Shown here: positions 1-8,776 of the stretch, piece by piece
Position numbering within the stretch: the stretch's first letter is position 1
Layout: each line of letters starts with the position of its first letter
Origin: Terriglobia bacterium
GTDB lineage: Bacteria > Acidobacteriota > Vicinamibacteria > Vicinamibacterales > CAVVIG01
Assembly: GCA_020073005.1 (NCBI GenBank)
Contig: JAIQFX010000007.1
Location: 1 to 51,711 of the forward strand
Reading direction: 5' to 3'
Length of the DNA stretch: 51,711 bases
Notes under the pieces: model-generated
Seen by the model: only the letters and a program-made list of their open reading frames with translations
What the model was told of the DNA's origin: nothing
Databases searched by the model: none
Position numbers and translations under genes: made by a program

Positions 1-191
1 AGCGTTTGCGTGACGCCGCCGGCGTTCAGGCGCGCCGCCCGTGCGGCCAAATCGGGCGACGCGCCGAGTCGCCGCGCATCCTCCGCCGCCATCGCGAGAT
101 GCGATCGCAGTTCTTCCTCGAGGTCGCCGTCGGCGCGCCGGCCGCGCAGCGTCTGCCACAACCGGATGAGCCATTCGCGCAGCAGGGCCAT
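1..191 (-). CDS. ADOP-type ABC permease, N-terminal part only (window edge)
   Basis: Reading leftwards from an ATG at 191, 63 codons are open before the window ends. The peptide starts MALLREWLIRLWQTLRGRRA and is nearly the same as the first 63 residues of the next gene (206-2899), so this is a second, tandem copy of an acidobacterial duplicated orphan permease (MacB/FtsX class, without its own ATPase). The visible part is only the cytoplasmic helical N-terminal region; transmembrane and periplasmic domains lie outside. The ATG follows the stop of the upstream permease by 14 bases with a purine-rich GAGAAAGAGAA ribosome site, so the two are almost certainly co-transcribed. Substrate unknown. 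Confidence 0.85.
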   Translation of the reverse strand, partial: MALLREWLIRLWQTLRGRRADGDLEEELRSHLAMAAEDARRLGASPDLAARAARLNAGGVTQT

Positions 192-205
192 CGGATTCTC
201 TTTCT

Positions 206-2899
206 CTATTCGCAGCGCAGCGCCTCGGTGGGATTGATGCGGGACGCGCGGCGCGCCGGCACGTAGGCGGCGAGCAACGTGACCGCCAGCACGACGGACG
301 TGACCAACACGAACGCGACGAGATCGATGCGGCCGTGGCCGCCGCCGCCACCAGGGAACACGGTGGCCAGCGCGCGGTCCGCGGCCAGACTCACGAGCAG
401 ACCCGCGCCCAGCCCGCCAAGCGCGAGCACCACGCCCTGTCGCAGCACCATCCGCACGACATCGGATCGGCCGGCGCCGATCGCCAGCCGGATGCCGATC
501 TCCCTGGTCCGCCGGCTCGCCGCATAGGCGACGAGTCCGTAGAGGCCGACGATCGCCAGCGCCAGCCCCATCAGGCCCATCGCGCCGACGAGGCTGACGA
601 CGACGTTGAGAATCGTGACGACGCGCATGCGATACATCTCATCCAGCGTACGAATGTTGTAGATCGGCTGGTTCGCGTCGAGGCGCCGGACCATTTCGCT
701 CAGCGGCGCAACCAGGCTCGATGGATCGCCGATCGATTCGGCGACCAGCGCCATCCGTTGTTGCGGACGCTGACCGTACGGGAAGTACACGAACTCGAAC
801 GGCGACTCGATCAGGAAGAAGTACGGGCTCGTCTTGGCCAGGCCGACAATCTCCACCCAGGGCCCCGAGTGGTCAGTGAGCCGGAAACGCTTGCCCAGAG
901 GATTCTGACCGGGCCAATAGTGTTGGGCGACCTGTTCGTTCACGACGGCCACCCTGGGCGAGCCGGAGGCATCGGTGGCGTGAAAACCGCGTCCGTGGAG
1001 AATCGACTGCCCCAGGGTCTCGAAGTAGTGCTCGTCGACCGTCGCGCTGTAGAGCGTGGCGCTCTCGTTCCCGGCCTGGAACTGAAACCCTTCCGGCACG
1101 ATGGTGACGGGGCGCGCGCCTCCGTCGATCGGCACGAACGAGGTGAGCGTGGCCGACTTGACGCCGGGCACGAGCCGGGCGCGCTCGGCCACCTGCGCGA
1201 AGAACTGCTGCGCCTGCGCGTCGCTGTATTGCACCAGGCTCGGATTGAACGTCATCATCAATCGATGATCGGTCCTGAAGCCCGGACCGCCTGCGAGCCG
1301 CCCCTGAAAGTCCCGATAGACGAACGTGGAGACGGCCAGCAGCACGACCGCGACCGCGACCTGCCCGCCAACGAGCAACGCACGGCCCCACCGCCGGCGC
1401 CGGCCAAAGCCCGCCGCGTCGGTGGCCTTCATCACCGCGGTCAGGTCCGCGCGCGTCGCCCGCAACGCCGGAGCCAGCCCGAACAGGACGGCGCTGACCA
1501 GCGCGACCACGAGGTTGGCCGTCAACGCGCGCCGATCCAGCTCGAAGGACACGGCAATGGGCAACTCGGTCGGGATGCGAAACTGCCGGAACAACGTCAC
1601 ACCGGCGTATCCCACGCCAAGGCCGAGCGCGCCGCCCATGACCGCGATCAAGAGACTCTCGGTGATGAGCTGCCGCACCACACGGCGGCGTCCGGCGCCA
1701 ATGGCCAGCCGCAGGGCGATCTCGCGCGCGCGCATCGGCGCCCGGCTCGCGAGCAATCCGGCGACGTTGGCGCACGCGACGAAGAGGACGGCCGCCGCGA
1801 GGAGCGCCAGCATCGCGATCAGCAGGACGTTCGCCGGGGCTTCCGCGAAGCGCTCCTGCAACTCCGTCCGCACGACGATTCGCTGATCGCGGTTCGTGTC
1901 CGGATACGCCCGCGCCAAATCCCTCGCGATGACCGACAGTTCGGTGTGCGCCTGCGCGATCGTCACGCCTGACCTCAGGCGCCCTTTGACTTCGAGCTGC
2001 CGGAAATCACGCGCCTCGAACGGCCGGACTCTCAGATCCGTCCTGAGGCGCGCCCACATCATGAGCGGCGCATAGAATTCGTACCGCGTGAATCGATCGA
2101 GGACGGCGACTCCGGCTGGAGCGACACCGATCACGGTGAACTCGATCCCATTGAGCCGCACCCTGCGGCCGAGGACGGAGCGATCCGCGCCGAACTCCTG
2201 TGCCCACAACTCATGGCCGAGCATCACGACGGCGTCGCGTCCCGGCACCTGATCCTCGTCGGGCCGAAAGGCGCGCCCGAGGTCAGGAGCCACGCCCATG
2301 ATCGGGAAGAAATCGCTGCTGACCAGCATGCCGATCCGCGGCCTCGGCGGTGTGCCGGGATCGATCGCAAACGCCACGGACGATTCCGTCGACGCGACCA
2401 ATCCGTCGAAACTCGTGCTGCGATCCCGAACGTCGATGTAGTCGCGGTAGGAGGCGGACAGCGACTTGTCCAGGGAGGTCGTCGATCCGACGGTGACGAC
2501 CTCGGCGGGACGCGGCACGGTGAGTGGCCGCAGCAACAGGGCATCGGCAAAGCTGAAGACCGCGCAGTTCGCGCCGATGCCGATCGCCAGCGACACGACC
2601 GCGACGAACGTGAACCCCGGATTCCTGGCGAGCATGCGGCACCCGAAGCGAAGGTCACGCGCCAGATCGGCCAGCCACGGCAGGCCCCGTTGATCGCGCA
2701 GCGCCTCCATCGTCTGCGACACGCCGCCGGCCCCGATGCGCGCTGCCCGTACGGCCACCTCGGGCGACGCGCTGCGTCGCCGCGCGTCCTCCGCCGCCAT
2801 CGCGAGATGCGATCGCAGTTCTTCCTCGAGGTCGCCGTCGGCGCGCCGGCCGCGCACCGTTTGCCACAGCCGAATCACCCATTCGCGCATTGCGGCCAT
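206..2899 (-). CDS. ADOP-type ABC transporter permease (MacB/FtsX family)
   Basis: An 897-residue inner-membrane permease. After a short helical N-terminus (1-75) comes a first FtsX/MacB unit (membrane segment near VAVVSLAIGIGANCAVF, a long periplasmic MacB-like domain, three membrane helices) and then a second, duplicated unit ending with the usual ASRRTREIGIRLAIGAG and VPARRASRINPTEALR blocks. This double layout with an extra N-terminus is typical of the ADOP permeases expanded in Acidobacteriota, often next to PadR regulators. No ATPase is nearby, so energy must come from elsewhere. I chose the ATG at 2899 because it follows a GGAAG ribosome site; frames running further upstream would overlap padR and are not conserved in character. 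Substrate not predictable; macrolide or peptide export is only a family guess. Confidence 0.9.
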   Translation of the reverse strand: MAAMREWVIRLWQTVRGRRADGDLEEELRSHLAMAAEDARRRSASPEVAVRAARIGAGGVSQTMEALRDQRGLPWLADLARDLRFGCRMLARNPGFTFVAVVSLAIGIGANCAVFSFADALLLRPLTVPRPAEVVTVGSTTSLDKSLSASYRDYIDVRDRSTSFDGLVASTESSVAFAIDPGTPPRPRIGMLVSSDFFPIMGVAPDLGRAFRPDEDQVPGRDAVVMLGHELWAQEFGADRSVLGRRVRLNGIEFTVIGVAPAGVAVLDRFTRYEFYAPLMMWARLRTDLRVRPFEARDFRQLEVKGRLRSGVTIAQAHTELSVIARDLARAYPDTNRDQRIVVRTELQERFAEAPANVLLIAMLALLAAAVLFVACANVAGLLASRAPMRAREIALRLAIGAGRRRVVRQLITESLLIAVMGGALGLGVGYAGVTLFRQFRIPTELPIAVSFELDRRALTANLVVALVSAVLFGLAPALRATRADLTAVMKATDAAGFGRRRRWGRALLVGGQVAVAVVLLAVSTFVYRDFQGRLAGGPGFRTDHRLMMTFNPSLVQYSDAQAQQFFAQVAERARLVPGVKSATLTSFVPIDGGARPVTIVPEGFQFQAGNESATLYSATVDEHYFETLGQSILHGRGFHATDASGSPRVAVVNEQVAQHYWPGQNPLGKRFRLTDHSGPWVEIVGLAKTSPYFFLIESPFEFVYFPYGQRPQQRMALVAESIGDPSSLVAPLSEMVRRLDANQPIYNIRTLDEMYRMRVVTILNVVVSLVGAMGLMGLALAIVGLYGLVAYAASRRTREIGIRLAIGAGRSDVVRMVLRQGVVLALGGLGAGLLVSLAADRALATVFPGGGGGHGRIDLVAFVLVTSVVLAVTLLAAYVPARRASRINPTEALRCE

Positions 2900-2937
2900 G
2901 CGTTCCTTCTTCCTTCTTCCTTCTTCTTTCTTCCCTC
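2900..2937. repeat. GA-rich microsatellite-like spacer with ribosome site
   Basis: Between padR and the permease the top strand is a run of TTCCTTC units (GAAGGAA on the coding strand). It supplies the ribosome-binding purines for the permease and resembles the other low-complexity repeats placed at gene borders in this window. Confidence 0.6.
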
Positions 2938-3285
2938 TCAGCGTGACTCGCGCAGGAGCGTCTGCATGATGGCCGCGGTGCGATCCCACTCCGCTTTTTC
3001 TGTCGCGAGCTGCCGGCGTCCCGCGGCGGTGATGGTGTAGAAGCGCGCCTTGCGGTTGCTGTCGGTGACGCCCCACTTCGCGCGGACGAAGCCGCGCTGC
3101 TCGAGGCGCATCAGCCCGGGATAGAGCGTGCCCATGTTGAGGCGGTGGGCGCCGCCGGAGACCTGCTCGAGGCGCGCGGCGATCGCGTAGCCGTGCAGCG
3201 GCCCGAGCGTGTCCAGCGTGTGCAGGACCATGAGGTCCAGCGTGCCCTGCAGGATGTCCGCTCTCGCCGTCTCTCTGTTAGACAT
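2938..3285 (-). CDS. PadR family transcriptional regulator
   Basis: A 115-residue winged-helix repressor of the short PadR type: DILQGTLDLMVLHTL, then LHGYAIAARLEQ, the wing NMGTLYPGLMRLEQRGFV and a C-terminal helix (RRQLATEKAEWDR) that would form the dimer. Full length for the family. It sits first in the operon with two ADOP permeases, the common acidobacterial arrangement, and so probably represses its own operon until an exported compound binds. The ATG at 3285 has no ribosome site and lies about four bases after the predicted transcription start, suggesting a leaderless or near-leaderless message. Confidence 0.93.
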   Translation of the reverse strand: MSNRETARADILQGTLDLMVLHTLDTLGPLHGYAIAARLEQVSGGAHRLNMGTLYPGLMRLEQRGFVRAKWGVTDSNRKARFYTITAAGRRQLATEKAEWDRTAAIMQTLLRESR

Positions 3286-3295
3286 ACCAATGGAG

Positions 3296-3324
3296 AGTCT
3301 AGCTGTTTCTATTAGAATGTCAAA
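3296..3324 (-). promoter_or_regulatory. sigma-70-type promoter of padR-ADOP operon
   Basis: On the minus strand TTGACA (3324-3319), a 17-base spacer and TAGACT (3301-3296) form a near-consensus promoter. The expected start point is close to 3289, just before the padR ATG at 3285. PadR autorepression over this site is likely but not shown. Confidence 0.7.
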
Positions 3325-3358
3325 TGAACAAGACGGCGCGGGCCCGGCCGGGGGCGCC

Positions 3359-5605
3359 TCAGCGCGCGGTCAGCCGGAGGTTGAGGGAGACCGTGTGTCC
3401 GTCGCCGAGCGTCACGCTCGACGCACGCGTCACGAGCGACCGCAGAAACTCCGGATCCTGCCACGCATCGTCGCCGTCGTTTGGCGGCTTGTCGACGGCC
3501 GCCGCGTAGTAACTGCCGTACGGAAGACCCGCCACGCTGAACGCGCCGCCCGCGCCGGCGGCGGCGATCCGCAGGAATCGTGACGAGGAATACCAGCGAT
3601 CTCGATCCACCGAGAAGATGATGACGCTCGATCCCGGCGCGAGTTGCCCCCGATCGTCGGCGACCGTGCCGGCGATCGTGTTGATTCGATCGGTGAGCAC
3701 GACCTCGACGCCGGTCAGCGACTGATTGATCCGTCCGAACGGCAGCACGCGATCGGTCGCGTCGATCCCATTCACGCGGATCTCTTTCAACGCCCACTCC
3801 GGAGGCATCCGCACCAGCTCCAGCCGCCGCGGCCCGTTGATGCCTTTCATCTCGAACGTCCAGTCCGCATGGATATCGGCCGACGCGTGATTCAGCGGCG
3901 CCTGATCGACGTCGCCCGGCAGCGGCACAAGCTCGAGCGCGGATTGTGCGGGCGGCTTCGAGTTGTTGTACGTGTCGAACGTAAAGCGGCCGGCGATAGC
4001 CGAACCCGGCGACGTCTGCACGAGCAGGCCCGTCACATCCCGGTCGCCGACGCTGACCGGCAGCACGCCGAATTCCCCTTCCGTCGACGAATTCGATCGC
4101 CCGCGATCGGCGCGGATGATGTACTGCCCCGGCGGCACGTTGGGGAACTCGAACGTCCCATCAGGAAACCTGCGCGCGCCGACGCTCGTGGCCACGATCG
4201 ACTGCTGGCTCGGCGCGAGCGTCAGGCTGCCGCCGGCAGGTCCGCCGTCTGCGCCGAGCGCTCTGCCCGTGACGCGCGCGGTCGCCGTTCGCGACATCGC
4301 GAACGCGATGCCGGCAATGTCCTGCGCCGGCGCCATCGAGATGAACTGCGCGGCGGCGGGATTCGGCGTGCCCGGAAAATACGATCGCGCGTACCCCGGC
4401 AGATCCGCGGCCAGGATGCTGCCGGGACTTGCGCTGACGATGTACTGGCCGGGAGAGATGTCGAAGACGTGGAATCGCCCGAGGTCATCCGTGAGCGCCG
4501 CTTCGCCGGCCGTCACCAGACGCCGGCGTCCCGCTTCGTACTTCAGACGCAGCAGCTGGACGCTGGCGCCCTGCAGCGGATCGCCGAGCTCGTCGACGAT
4601 TTCACCCGACACCGTGCCGAGCCGCACGAGCGTGAGATCGACCCGCTCGCGCGTTTCGCCCTCGCTCAACTCGATCACGCGGTCCGACGCCTCAGTGGTC
4701 GCGTAGCCGTCCCTGAGCGCGGCGACGTGGAACGCGCCTTTCGCGATCTCGCGAAGCTCGAACTGGCCGGCATCGTCGGCGAGCGTCACCTGCGTCCGCA
4801 TGAGGTCGGCCGGCGTGAACAGGCGCACACGCGCGTGCGGTACCGCGCGACCGTCCGCCGTCGTGACTCGGCCGCGGACGATGCCGGTGGCCGCGGGATC
4901 TTTCGGAGGCGCACCGCCTTGCTGGCTCAATCGGGCCAGCATCACGGCCGGGTACAGCATCTGAAGATCCACGGGCACGACGAAATCGACGTCGGATCGC
5001 TCCTCGCCTGACTGGAGCCGCAGCGGCGGAGCGCGCTCAGGCTCGGTCACACCGGGGTAATAGACCTGGTAGAAGTTGGTGCGCGTCTGACCGTTCGTCG
5101 CGATCACGCTGGCTCGCACGACGGAAACGGCAAACGCTCCAGCCGCCAGGCCGGCCAATCGATACTCGCCTCGATCGTCGGTCGACGTGATGGCGAGGCG
5201 CGGGCTCGTCGCCGATGCCGGCGCCGGCTGAAGGAAGACCGATGTGCCGGGAACCGGATCGCCGAGTTGGTCGACGACGCGGCCGGAGATCACCGCGCCG
5301 CGAGCCAACTTGAACTCCAGCGTCTGGCCGGCGGCCGGCGTCAGCTCGCTGCGCGCGTAACCGGATTTCGACGCGACGATGCGCGCCTGGCCGGGCGGCA
5401 CCGAAATTGAGAACCGGCCATTGCCGTCGGTGAGCGCGACGGGCGCGCCCTGCACGGCGGGCGTCACGGCAATGCGCGCGTTGGCAAGCGGATCGCCGGT
5501 CGCGTCGGACAGGACACGGCCGCTGATTGTCAGCGCCGGCTGTGCGCGCATTGACTGGGCGACCATCAAGCCAATGACCACCGCAAGCAGCGCACAACGT
5601 CGCAT
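3359..5605 (-). CDS. Secreted carboxypeptidase-regulatory-like / beta-sandwich repeat protein
   Basis: A 748-residue exported protein. The signal peptide is MRRCALLAVVIGLMVAQSMRAQ. The mature part holds several CnaB/carboxypeptidase-regulatory-like beta-sandwich modules, recognisable from ISGRVLSDATGDPLANARI, ISGRVVDQLGDPVPGTSVFL, VRGRVTTADGRAVPHARVRL and VSGEIVDELGDPLQGASVQL, each with the GxYxLxxLxxG-type closing strand. No catalytic zinc-carboxypeptidase domain is present. Such proteins are abundant in Acidobacteriota and may act in surface binding or as parts of larger outer-membrane assemblies; the true role is unknown. I used the ATG at 5605, directly before the signal peptide; the 26 upstream codons look like random GC-rich sequence. 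Confidence 0.85.
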   Translation of the reverse strand: MRRCALLAVVIGLMVAQSMRAQPALTISGRVLSDATGDPLANARIAVTPAVQGAPVALTDGNGRFSISVPPGQARIVASKSGYARSELTPAAGQTLEFKLARGAVISGRVVDQLGDPVPGTSVFLQPAPASATSPRLAITSTDDRGEYRLAGLAAGAFAVSVVRASVIATNGQTRTNFYQVYYPGVTEPERAPPLRLQSGEERSDVDFVVPVDLQMLYPAVMLARLSQQGGAPPKDPAATGIVRGRVTTADGRAVPHARVRLFTPADLMRTQVTLADDAGQFELREIAKGAFHVAALRDGYATTEASDRVIELSEGETRERVDLTLVRLGTVSGEIVDELGDPLQGASVQLLRLKYEAGRRRLVTAGEAALTDDLGRFHVFDISPGQYIVSASPGSILAADLPGYARSYFPGTPNPAAAQFISMAPAQDIAGIAFAMSRTATARVTGRALGADGGPAGGSLTLAPSQQSIVATSVGARRFPDGTFEFPNVPPGQYIIRADRGRSNSSTEGEFGVLPVSVGDRDVTGLLVQTSPGSAIAGRFTFDTYNNSKPPAQSALELVPLPGDVDQAPLNHASADIHADWTFEMKGINGPRRLELVRMPPEWALKEIRVNGIDATDRVLPFGRINQSLTGVEVVLTDRINTIAGTVADDRGQLAPGSSVIIFSVDRDRWYSSSRFLRIAAAGAGGAFSVAGLPYGSYYAAAVDKPPNDGDDAWQDPEFLRSLVTRASSVTLGDGHTVSLNLRLTAR

Positions 5606-5684
5606 CAGGATTTCAGACGCGCCGGCGGGCGTCGCGGCCGTTGCTGTCCCGGGATCGCGCGCAACTCGAGCTCCCGGCGTCATC

Positions 5685-6362
5685 TCACGGGTGCCGCTCG
5701 CGCGCCGCCAGCGTGTTGATGTCGACGTTTTCCAGCACGCGCTTCGGGTAGCCGTGCGCAGCGGCGTTGATCATCGCCCGCCCGACATTCTCCGTCGTCG
5801 TCATGTGCGAGCCGAGCACGCGCGACAGCAGCGGATAGAACGGCCCCATCACGTCGTACACGGCCTGATACCAGCGTGTCTTCGAGCGGACGCCCTTGAG
5901 CGGCTGGATGTAGCCCGGCCGGAACGCAAATGCCTTCGGCAGCAGACGGAACAGCTCGTTCTCCGTTCTTCCCTTCACGCGCGCCCACATCGATCGGCCG
6001 CGCTCCGTGCTGTCGGTGCCCTCGCCCGACACGTAGCAGAACGTCATCCCGGGATTCACGCTCGCGAGCGTCTCGGCGACGGCGGTCGTCAGGTCGTAGG
6101 TCAGGTGGAAATACATCGAGACGTCCATGCCGACCGACGACACGCCGAGACAGAAGAAGCACGCGTCGTATCCCGTCACCTCCGCGCGCGCATCGTCCCA
6201 GTGAAAGAAGTCGGACCGGATCAGCTGCCGCAGCTTCGGGTGGACGACGTTGCACGGCTGGCGTCCGACGACGAGCACGGCGCCGACGCGCGGATCGTCG
6301 AGGCACTCGATCAGCACGCCCGCGCCGACCATGCCCGTCGCGCCGAAGATGATGGCCCTCAT
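5685..6362 (-). CDS. NAD(P)-binding short-chain/epimerase-like protein
   Basis: A 225-residue Rossmann-fold protein beginning MRAIIFGATGMVGAGVL, with the GATGxxG dinucleotide motif of atypical SDR proteins (NmrA/HTATIP2-like). No clear YxxxK catalytic pair is seen, so it may bind NAD(P) as an oxidoreductase or sensor. The ATG at 6362 overlaps the stop of the upstream methyltransferase (ATGA), placing it third in an operon of lipoprotein, methyltransferase and this gene. Substrate unknown. Confidence 0.8.
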   Translation of the reverse strand: MRAIIFGATGMVGAGVLIECLDDPRVGAVLVVGRQPCNVVHPKLRQLIRSDFFHWDDARAEVTGYDACFFCLGVSSVGMDVSMYFHLTYDLTTAVAETLASVNPGMTFCYVSGEGTDSTERGRSMWARVKGRTENELFRLLPKAFAFRPGYIQPLKGVRSKTRWYQAVYDVMGPFYPLLSRVLGSHMTTTENVGRAMINAAAHGYPKRVLENVDINTLAARERHP

Positions 6363-6865
6363 TTGTGAGAAAGGTGCGGCAGCCACCGTCCGACCGATCG
6401 CGTGTACTGCTCATACGAGTCGCCGAACTTCGCGCGCAGCGCGGGCTCCTCGTACGCGAGGACGAAGAAGTTGACGAAGGCGAACCAGATCACGAAGTAC
6501 AGCAGCAGCGGCAGCTTCTGCACCAGCAGATCCTCGCCGATGAGCAGCGTCGCGACGCTGAGATACATCGGATTGCGGACGTAGCGATAGAGCCCGCGGA
6601 CGACGAGCGCTTTCGGCGGATCGGGAGGACCGAGCGTCCCACGTCCACTCGCGGCGAATTCCCAGATGCACGTGAGCAGGAGCGTCGCGCCGGAGGCCAT
6701 CAGCACAAGGCCGAGCCAATGCACCGGGTTGCTGACGTCGACGCGCGCGTCACTCAGGCCGAAGAACGTCCACGGCACGTAGCCGGCGACGATGAACGGC
6801 GGCAGCGTCCACGCGACGCCGCGCACGGCGAGCCACGGCGACACGGATCGCGACGTCATCGTCAC
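6359..6865 (-). CDS. Isoprenylcysteine carboxyl methyltransferase family membrane protein
   Basis: A 168-residue integral membrane protein with four hydrophobic segments and the ICMT/PEMT signature near the C-terminus: GLYRYVRNPMYLS followed by YEEPALRAKFGDSYEQY. These residues bind S-adenosylmethionine at the membrane face in the family. Bacterial members are usually annotated only as isoprenylcysteine methyltransferase-like; lipid or small-molecule methylation is more likely than protein prenyl-cysteine methylation. It overlaps both neighbours by four bases, so translation is coupled. Confidence 0.88.
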   Translation of the reverse strand: MTMTSRSVSPWLAVRGVAWTLPPFIVAGYVPWTFFGLSDARVDVSNPVHWLGLVLMASGATLLLTCIWEFAASGRGTLGPPDPPKALVVRGLYRYVRNPMYLSVATLLIGEDLLVQKLPLLLYFVIWFAFVNFFVLAYEEPALRAKFGDSYEQYTRSVGRWLPHLSHK

Positions 6866-7515
6866 TGCTGTGGGCCGAGCTTCTGCCGCAGCACCGGCAG
6901 CGCGGTCGTCCAGTGCAGCTCGCCATAGTACTGCGAGGCGCGGTCCGAACGCCCGAACTCGTAGCTGTTTTCGTCGGCGTCGCTGTCCGCGGTGCCGGCG
7001 ATCTGATGCGCGAATTCATGAACGGCCGCGCGGCCGACGCCGCGGCCGATCGCCTCGATCACCTCGTGACGCGACGCGCCCTTCGGCGCGTACCTGATCG
7101 CGTGGAGCGCGAGAATCCCGAAACCGACCGAGCCGTCGCCGCCGAGCGGCCCCAGCGCGATCGATTGTCCCGCGCTCGGGATCGGACCCTTGTTCCGGAC
7201 GGTCGCGAGGACTGTGACGCGCCAGAACGCGTCGTGCTTCGACGTGAGCGTGATGCGGAGCCCCGCGAACGCGCGCTCGATCTCCGCGCGGGCGATGCGA
7301 TCGATGGTGACGATTTCCGGCGCCGTCAGCGGCCCGCCGAGCTGCGCGAGCGCTTCAGACGGCAGGATGAATGCGTCGCGATCGAACCAGAAGCCCGCCG
7401 TCGCGTTCGACCGCGAGCAGGCGGACGATGAGGCCACGGCCGCCAGGGCCAGGAATCCGGCGACGAGGATCGGAGGACGGATCACGTCAGGTGGTGCCGC
7501 GCCGTAGATTACCAT
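6862..7515 (-). CDS. Predicted lipoprotein with HExxH metalloprotease-like motif
   Basis: A 217-residue protein of no family I can name. The N-terminus is a hydrophobic signal ending in a lipobox-like ASSSAC, so it is probably lipid-anchored in the envelope. Near residue 170 it has AVHEFAHQIAG, matching the HExxH zinc motif of gluzincin/metzincin-type peptidases, followed by acidic residues (DSDADENSYEFG) that could give a third ligand. I picked the ATG at 7515 because the signal peptide starts soon after; an in-frame ATG at 7557 would precede it with an unhydrophobic stretch. First gene of a three-gene overlapping operon, divergent from the ECF sigma gene. Confidence 0.65.
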   Translation of the reverse strand: MVIYGAAPPDVIRPPILVAGFLALAAVASSSACSRSNATAGFWFDRDAFILPSEALAQLGGPLTAPEIVTIDRIARAEIERAFAGLRITLTSKHDAFWRVTVLATVRNKGPIPSAGQSIALGPLGGDGSVGFGILALHAIRYAPKGASRHEVIEAIGRGVGRAAVHEFAHQIAGTADSDADENSYEFGRSDRASQYYGELHWTTALPVLRQKLGPQQ

Positions 7516-7588
7516 CGCGGTGCCGCCTGCCCGACACTCGCCGGACGCCTCGGCCAACAGAATCGGGCCACCGGACGTTTAAGGAGAT

Positions 7589-8146
7589 ATGCACGGACAG
7601 TCCGCGGTGTCCACGATGGCTGTCGACGTCGGGGCCGGCGATCGGACCGCGCGGCTCGCCGCGCTGTTCGACGCGCACCACAATCGCCTGTTCCGCCTCG
7701 CGCGCCGCCTGGTCCGGACGCCGGACGAAGCGCGCGACCTGGTGCAGGAGACGTTTCTGAAGGCGGCCCGATCGCTGACGTCCGTCCCGCACGGCCCCAG
7801 AGACGAGGAAGCCTGGCTGGTCCGCGTGCTCGTGAATCTGCAGCGCGACCACTGGCGGAAGATCGCGGTCCGCAGGCGCTCGGAGGATCGGCTTCGGCGC
7901 GAGGAGACGGCGCCCGGATCGGATCAAGAGTCCGCGCTCATCGCGCGCACGGCGGTGTGGCGCGCGCTCGACATGCTCCATCCGCGGCGGCGGGCGATCG
8001 TCATCATGCACGAACTGGAAGGCATGACCGCGCCGGCCATCGCGGCGCTGCTGAGCATCAGCGCGATTACCGTGCGCTGGCATCTCTCGAGAGGCAGACG
8101 CGATCTGACACGTGTGCTCAAGGCGCGCATGGGAGAGACGAAATGA
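7589..8146 (+). CDS. RNA polymerase sigma factor, ECF subfamily
   Basis: A 185-residue ECF sigma factor. Region 2 is LAALFDAHHNRLFRLARRLV followed by DEARDLVQETFLKAA; region 4 is ALDMLHPRRRAIVIMHELEG with the helix-turn-helix TAPAIAALLSISAITVRWHL. It recruits RNA polymerase to stress-type promoters. The start is uncertain: AAGGAG lies only two bases before the ATG at 7589, while an ATG at 7616 has no obvious site. Its stop overlaps the next gene (ATGA), which encodes a membrane protein in the place where an anti-sigma factor is normally found. Confidence 0.9.
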   Translation: MHGQSAVSTMAVDVGAGDRTARLAALFDAHHNRLFRLARRLVRTPDEARDLVQETFLKAARSLTSVPHGPRDEEAWLVRVLVNLQRDHWRKIAVRRRSEDRLRREETAPGSDQESALIARTAVWRALDMLHPRRRAIVIMHELEGMTAPAIAALLSISAITVRWHLSRGRRDLTRVLKARMGETK

Positions 8147-8751
8147 CCACGCTTCAGGATCTGCTCAAGGACGCGGACCCGCTTGGACGCGAGGCCCAAT
8201 GGACGGATGATCAACGTGGCGCGATCCGCGAGGCCGCGCTCGCGGCGCTGTCTCCGGCCGCGCGCTCTCCTCGACCAGGGATGGCGATGGTGGCGATCGC
8301 GGCGCTGGCTCTCGTCGCCTCAGTGACGATCGGCTCCCGTGTGTGGTCGCATGCGACGGTGGACGTCGAAGCCGCGGCGATTCGCTTCGACGTGCGGCTG
8401 GCCGAGGAGCGTCCGGCCGAGGGCTTGCGCGCGGCGGCAGTCACCGCGTCCCGCGCCACGATCTACATTCCGCAGGACGTCGTCGTCTCGAACGGCGACA
8501 TCGTCGAGGCGCACGCGGTTCCCGGCCACGCATCGACGTTCAGCGTCGCCGTCACGTTCAGCGCCGAGGGCGCGGCCAAGCTGCGGGACGCCACGCGCCG
8601 CCACATGGGGAGACCGCTTGCGATCGTCGTCGACGGCAAGGTCGTCGTCGCGCCCGTCGTGCGAGCGACGATCAGCACGTCGGCGGTGATCGACGGCGAT
8701 TTCTCGGAGGCGGAGGCAGAAGCGATCGCCGCGGGAATTCTCGGGCGCTAG
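8143..8751 (+). CDS. Membrane protein with SecDF P1-head-like domain, candidate anti-sigma factor
   Basis: A 202-residue protein with a cytoplasmic N-terminus (1-46), one membrane segment (about 47-64) and an exported C-terminal domain. The C-terminal half (about 130-200), with FSAEGAAKLRDATRRHMG, LAIVVDGKVVVAPVV and AEAIAAGILGR, matches the P1-head subdomain otherwise found in SecD of the protein-export machinery. The ATG overlaps the sigma gene stop, so the two are translationally coupled. By position and topology it could hold the sigma factor at the membrane. No zinc-finger anti-sigma motif is present, so this role is inference. Confidence 0.75.
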   Translation: MTTLQDLLKDADPLGREAQWTDDQRGAIREAALAALSPAARSPRPGMAMVAIAALALVASVTIGSRVWSHATVDVEAAAIRFDVRLAEERPAEGLRAAAVTASRATIYIPQDVVVSNGDIVEAHAVPGHASTFSVAVTFSAEGAAKLRDATRRHMGRPLAIVVDGKVVVAPVVRATISTSAVIDGDFSEAEAEAIAAGILGR

Positions 8752-8776
8752 CCGCGGCCGCGACGGGAAAGAGTTC

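Noticed and set aside
335-1972. A 545-codon plus-strand frame inside the ADOP permease
   Set aside because: Opposite strand of a conserved permease; His/Arg-rich artefact of codon bias.
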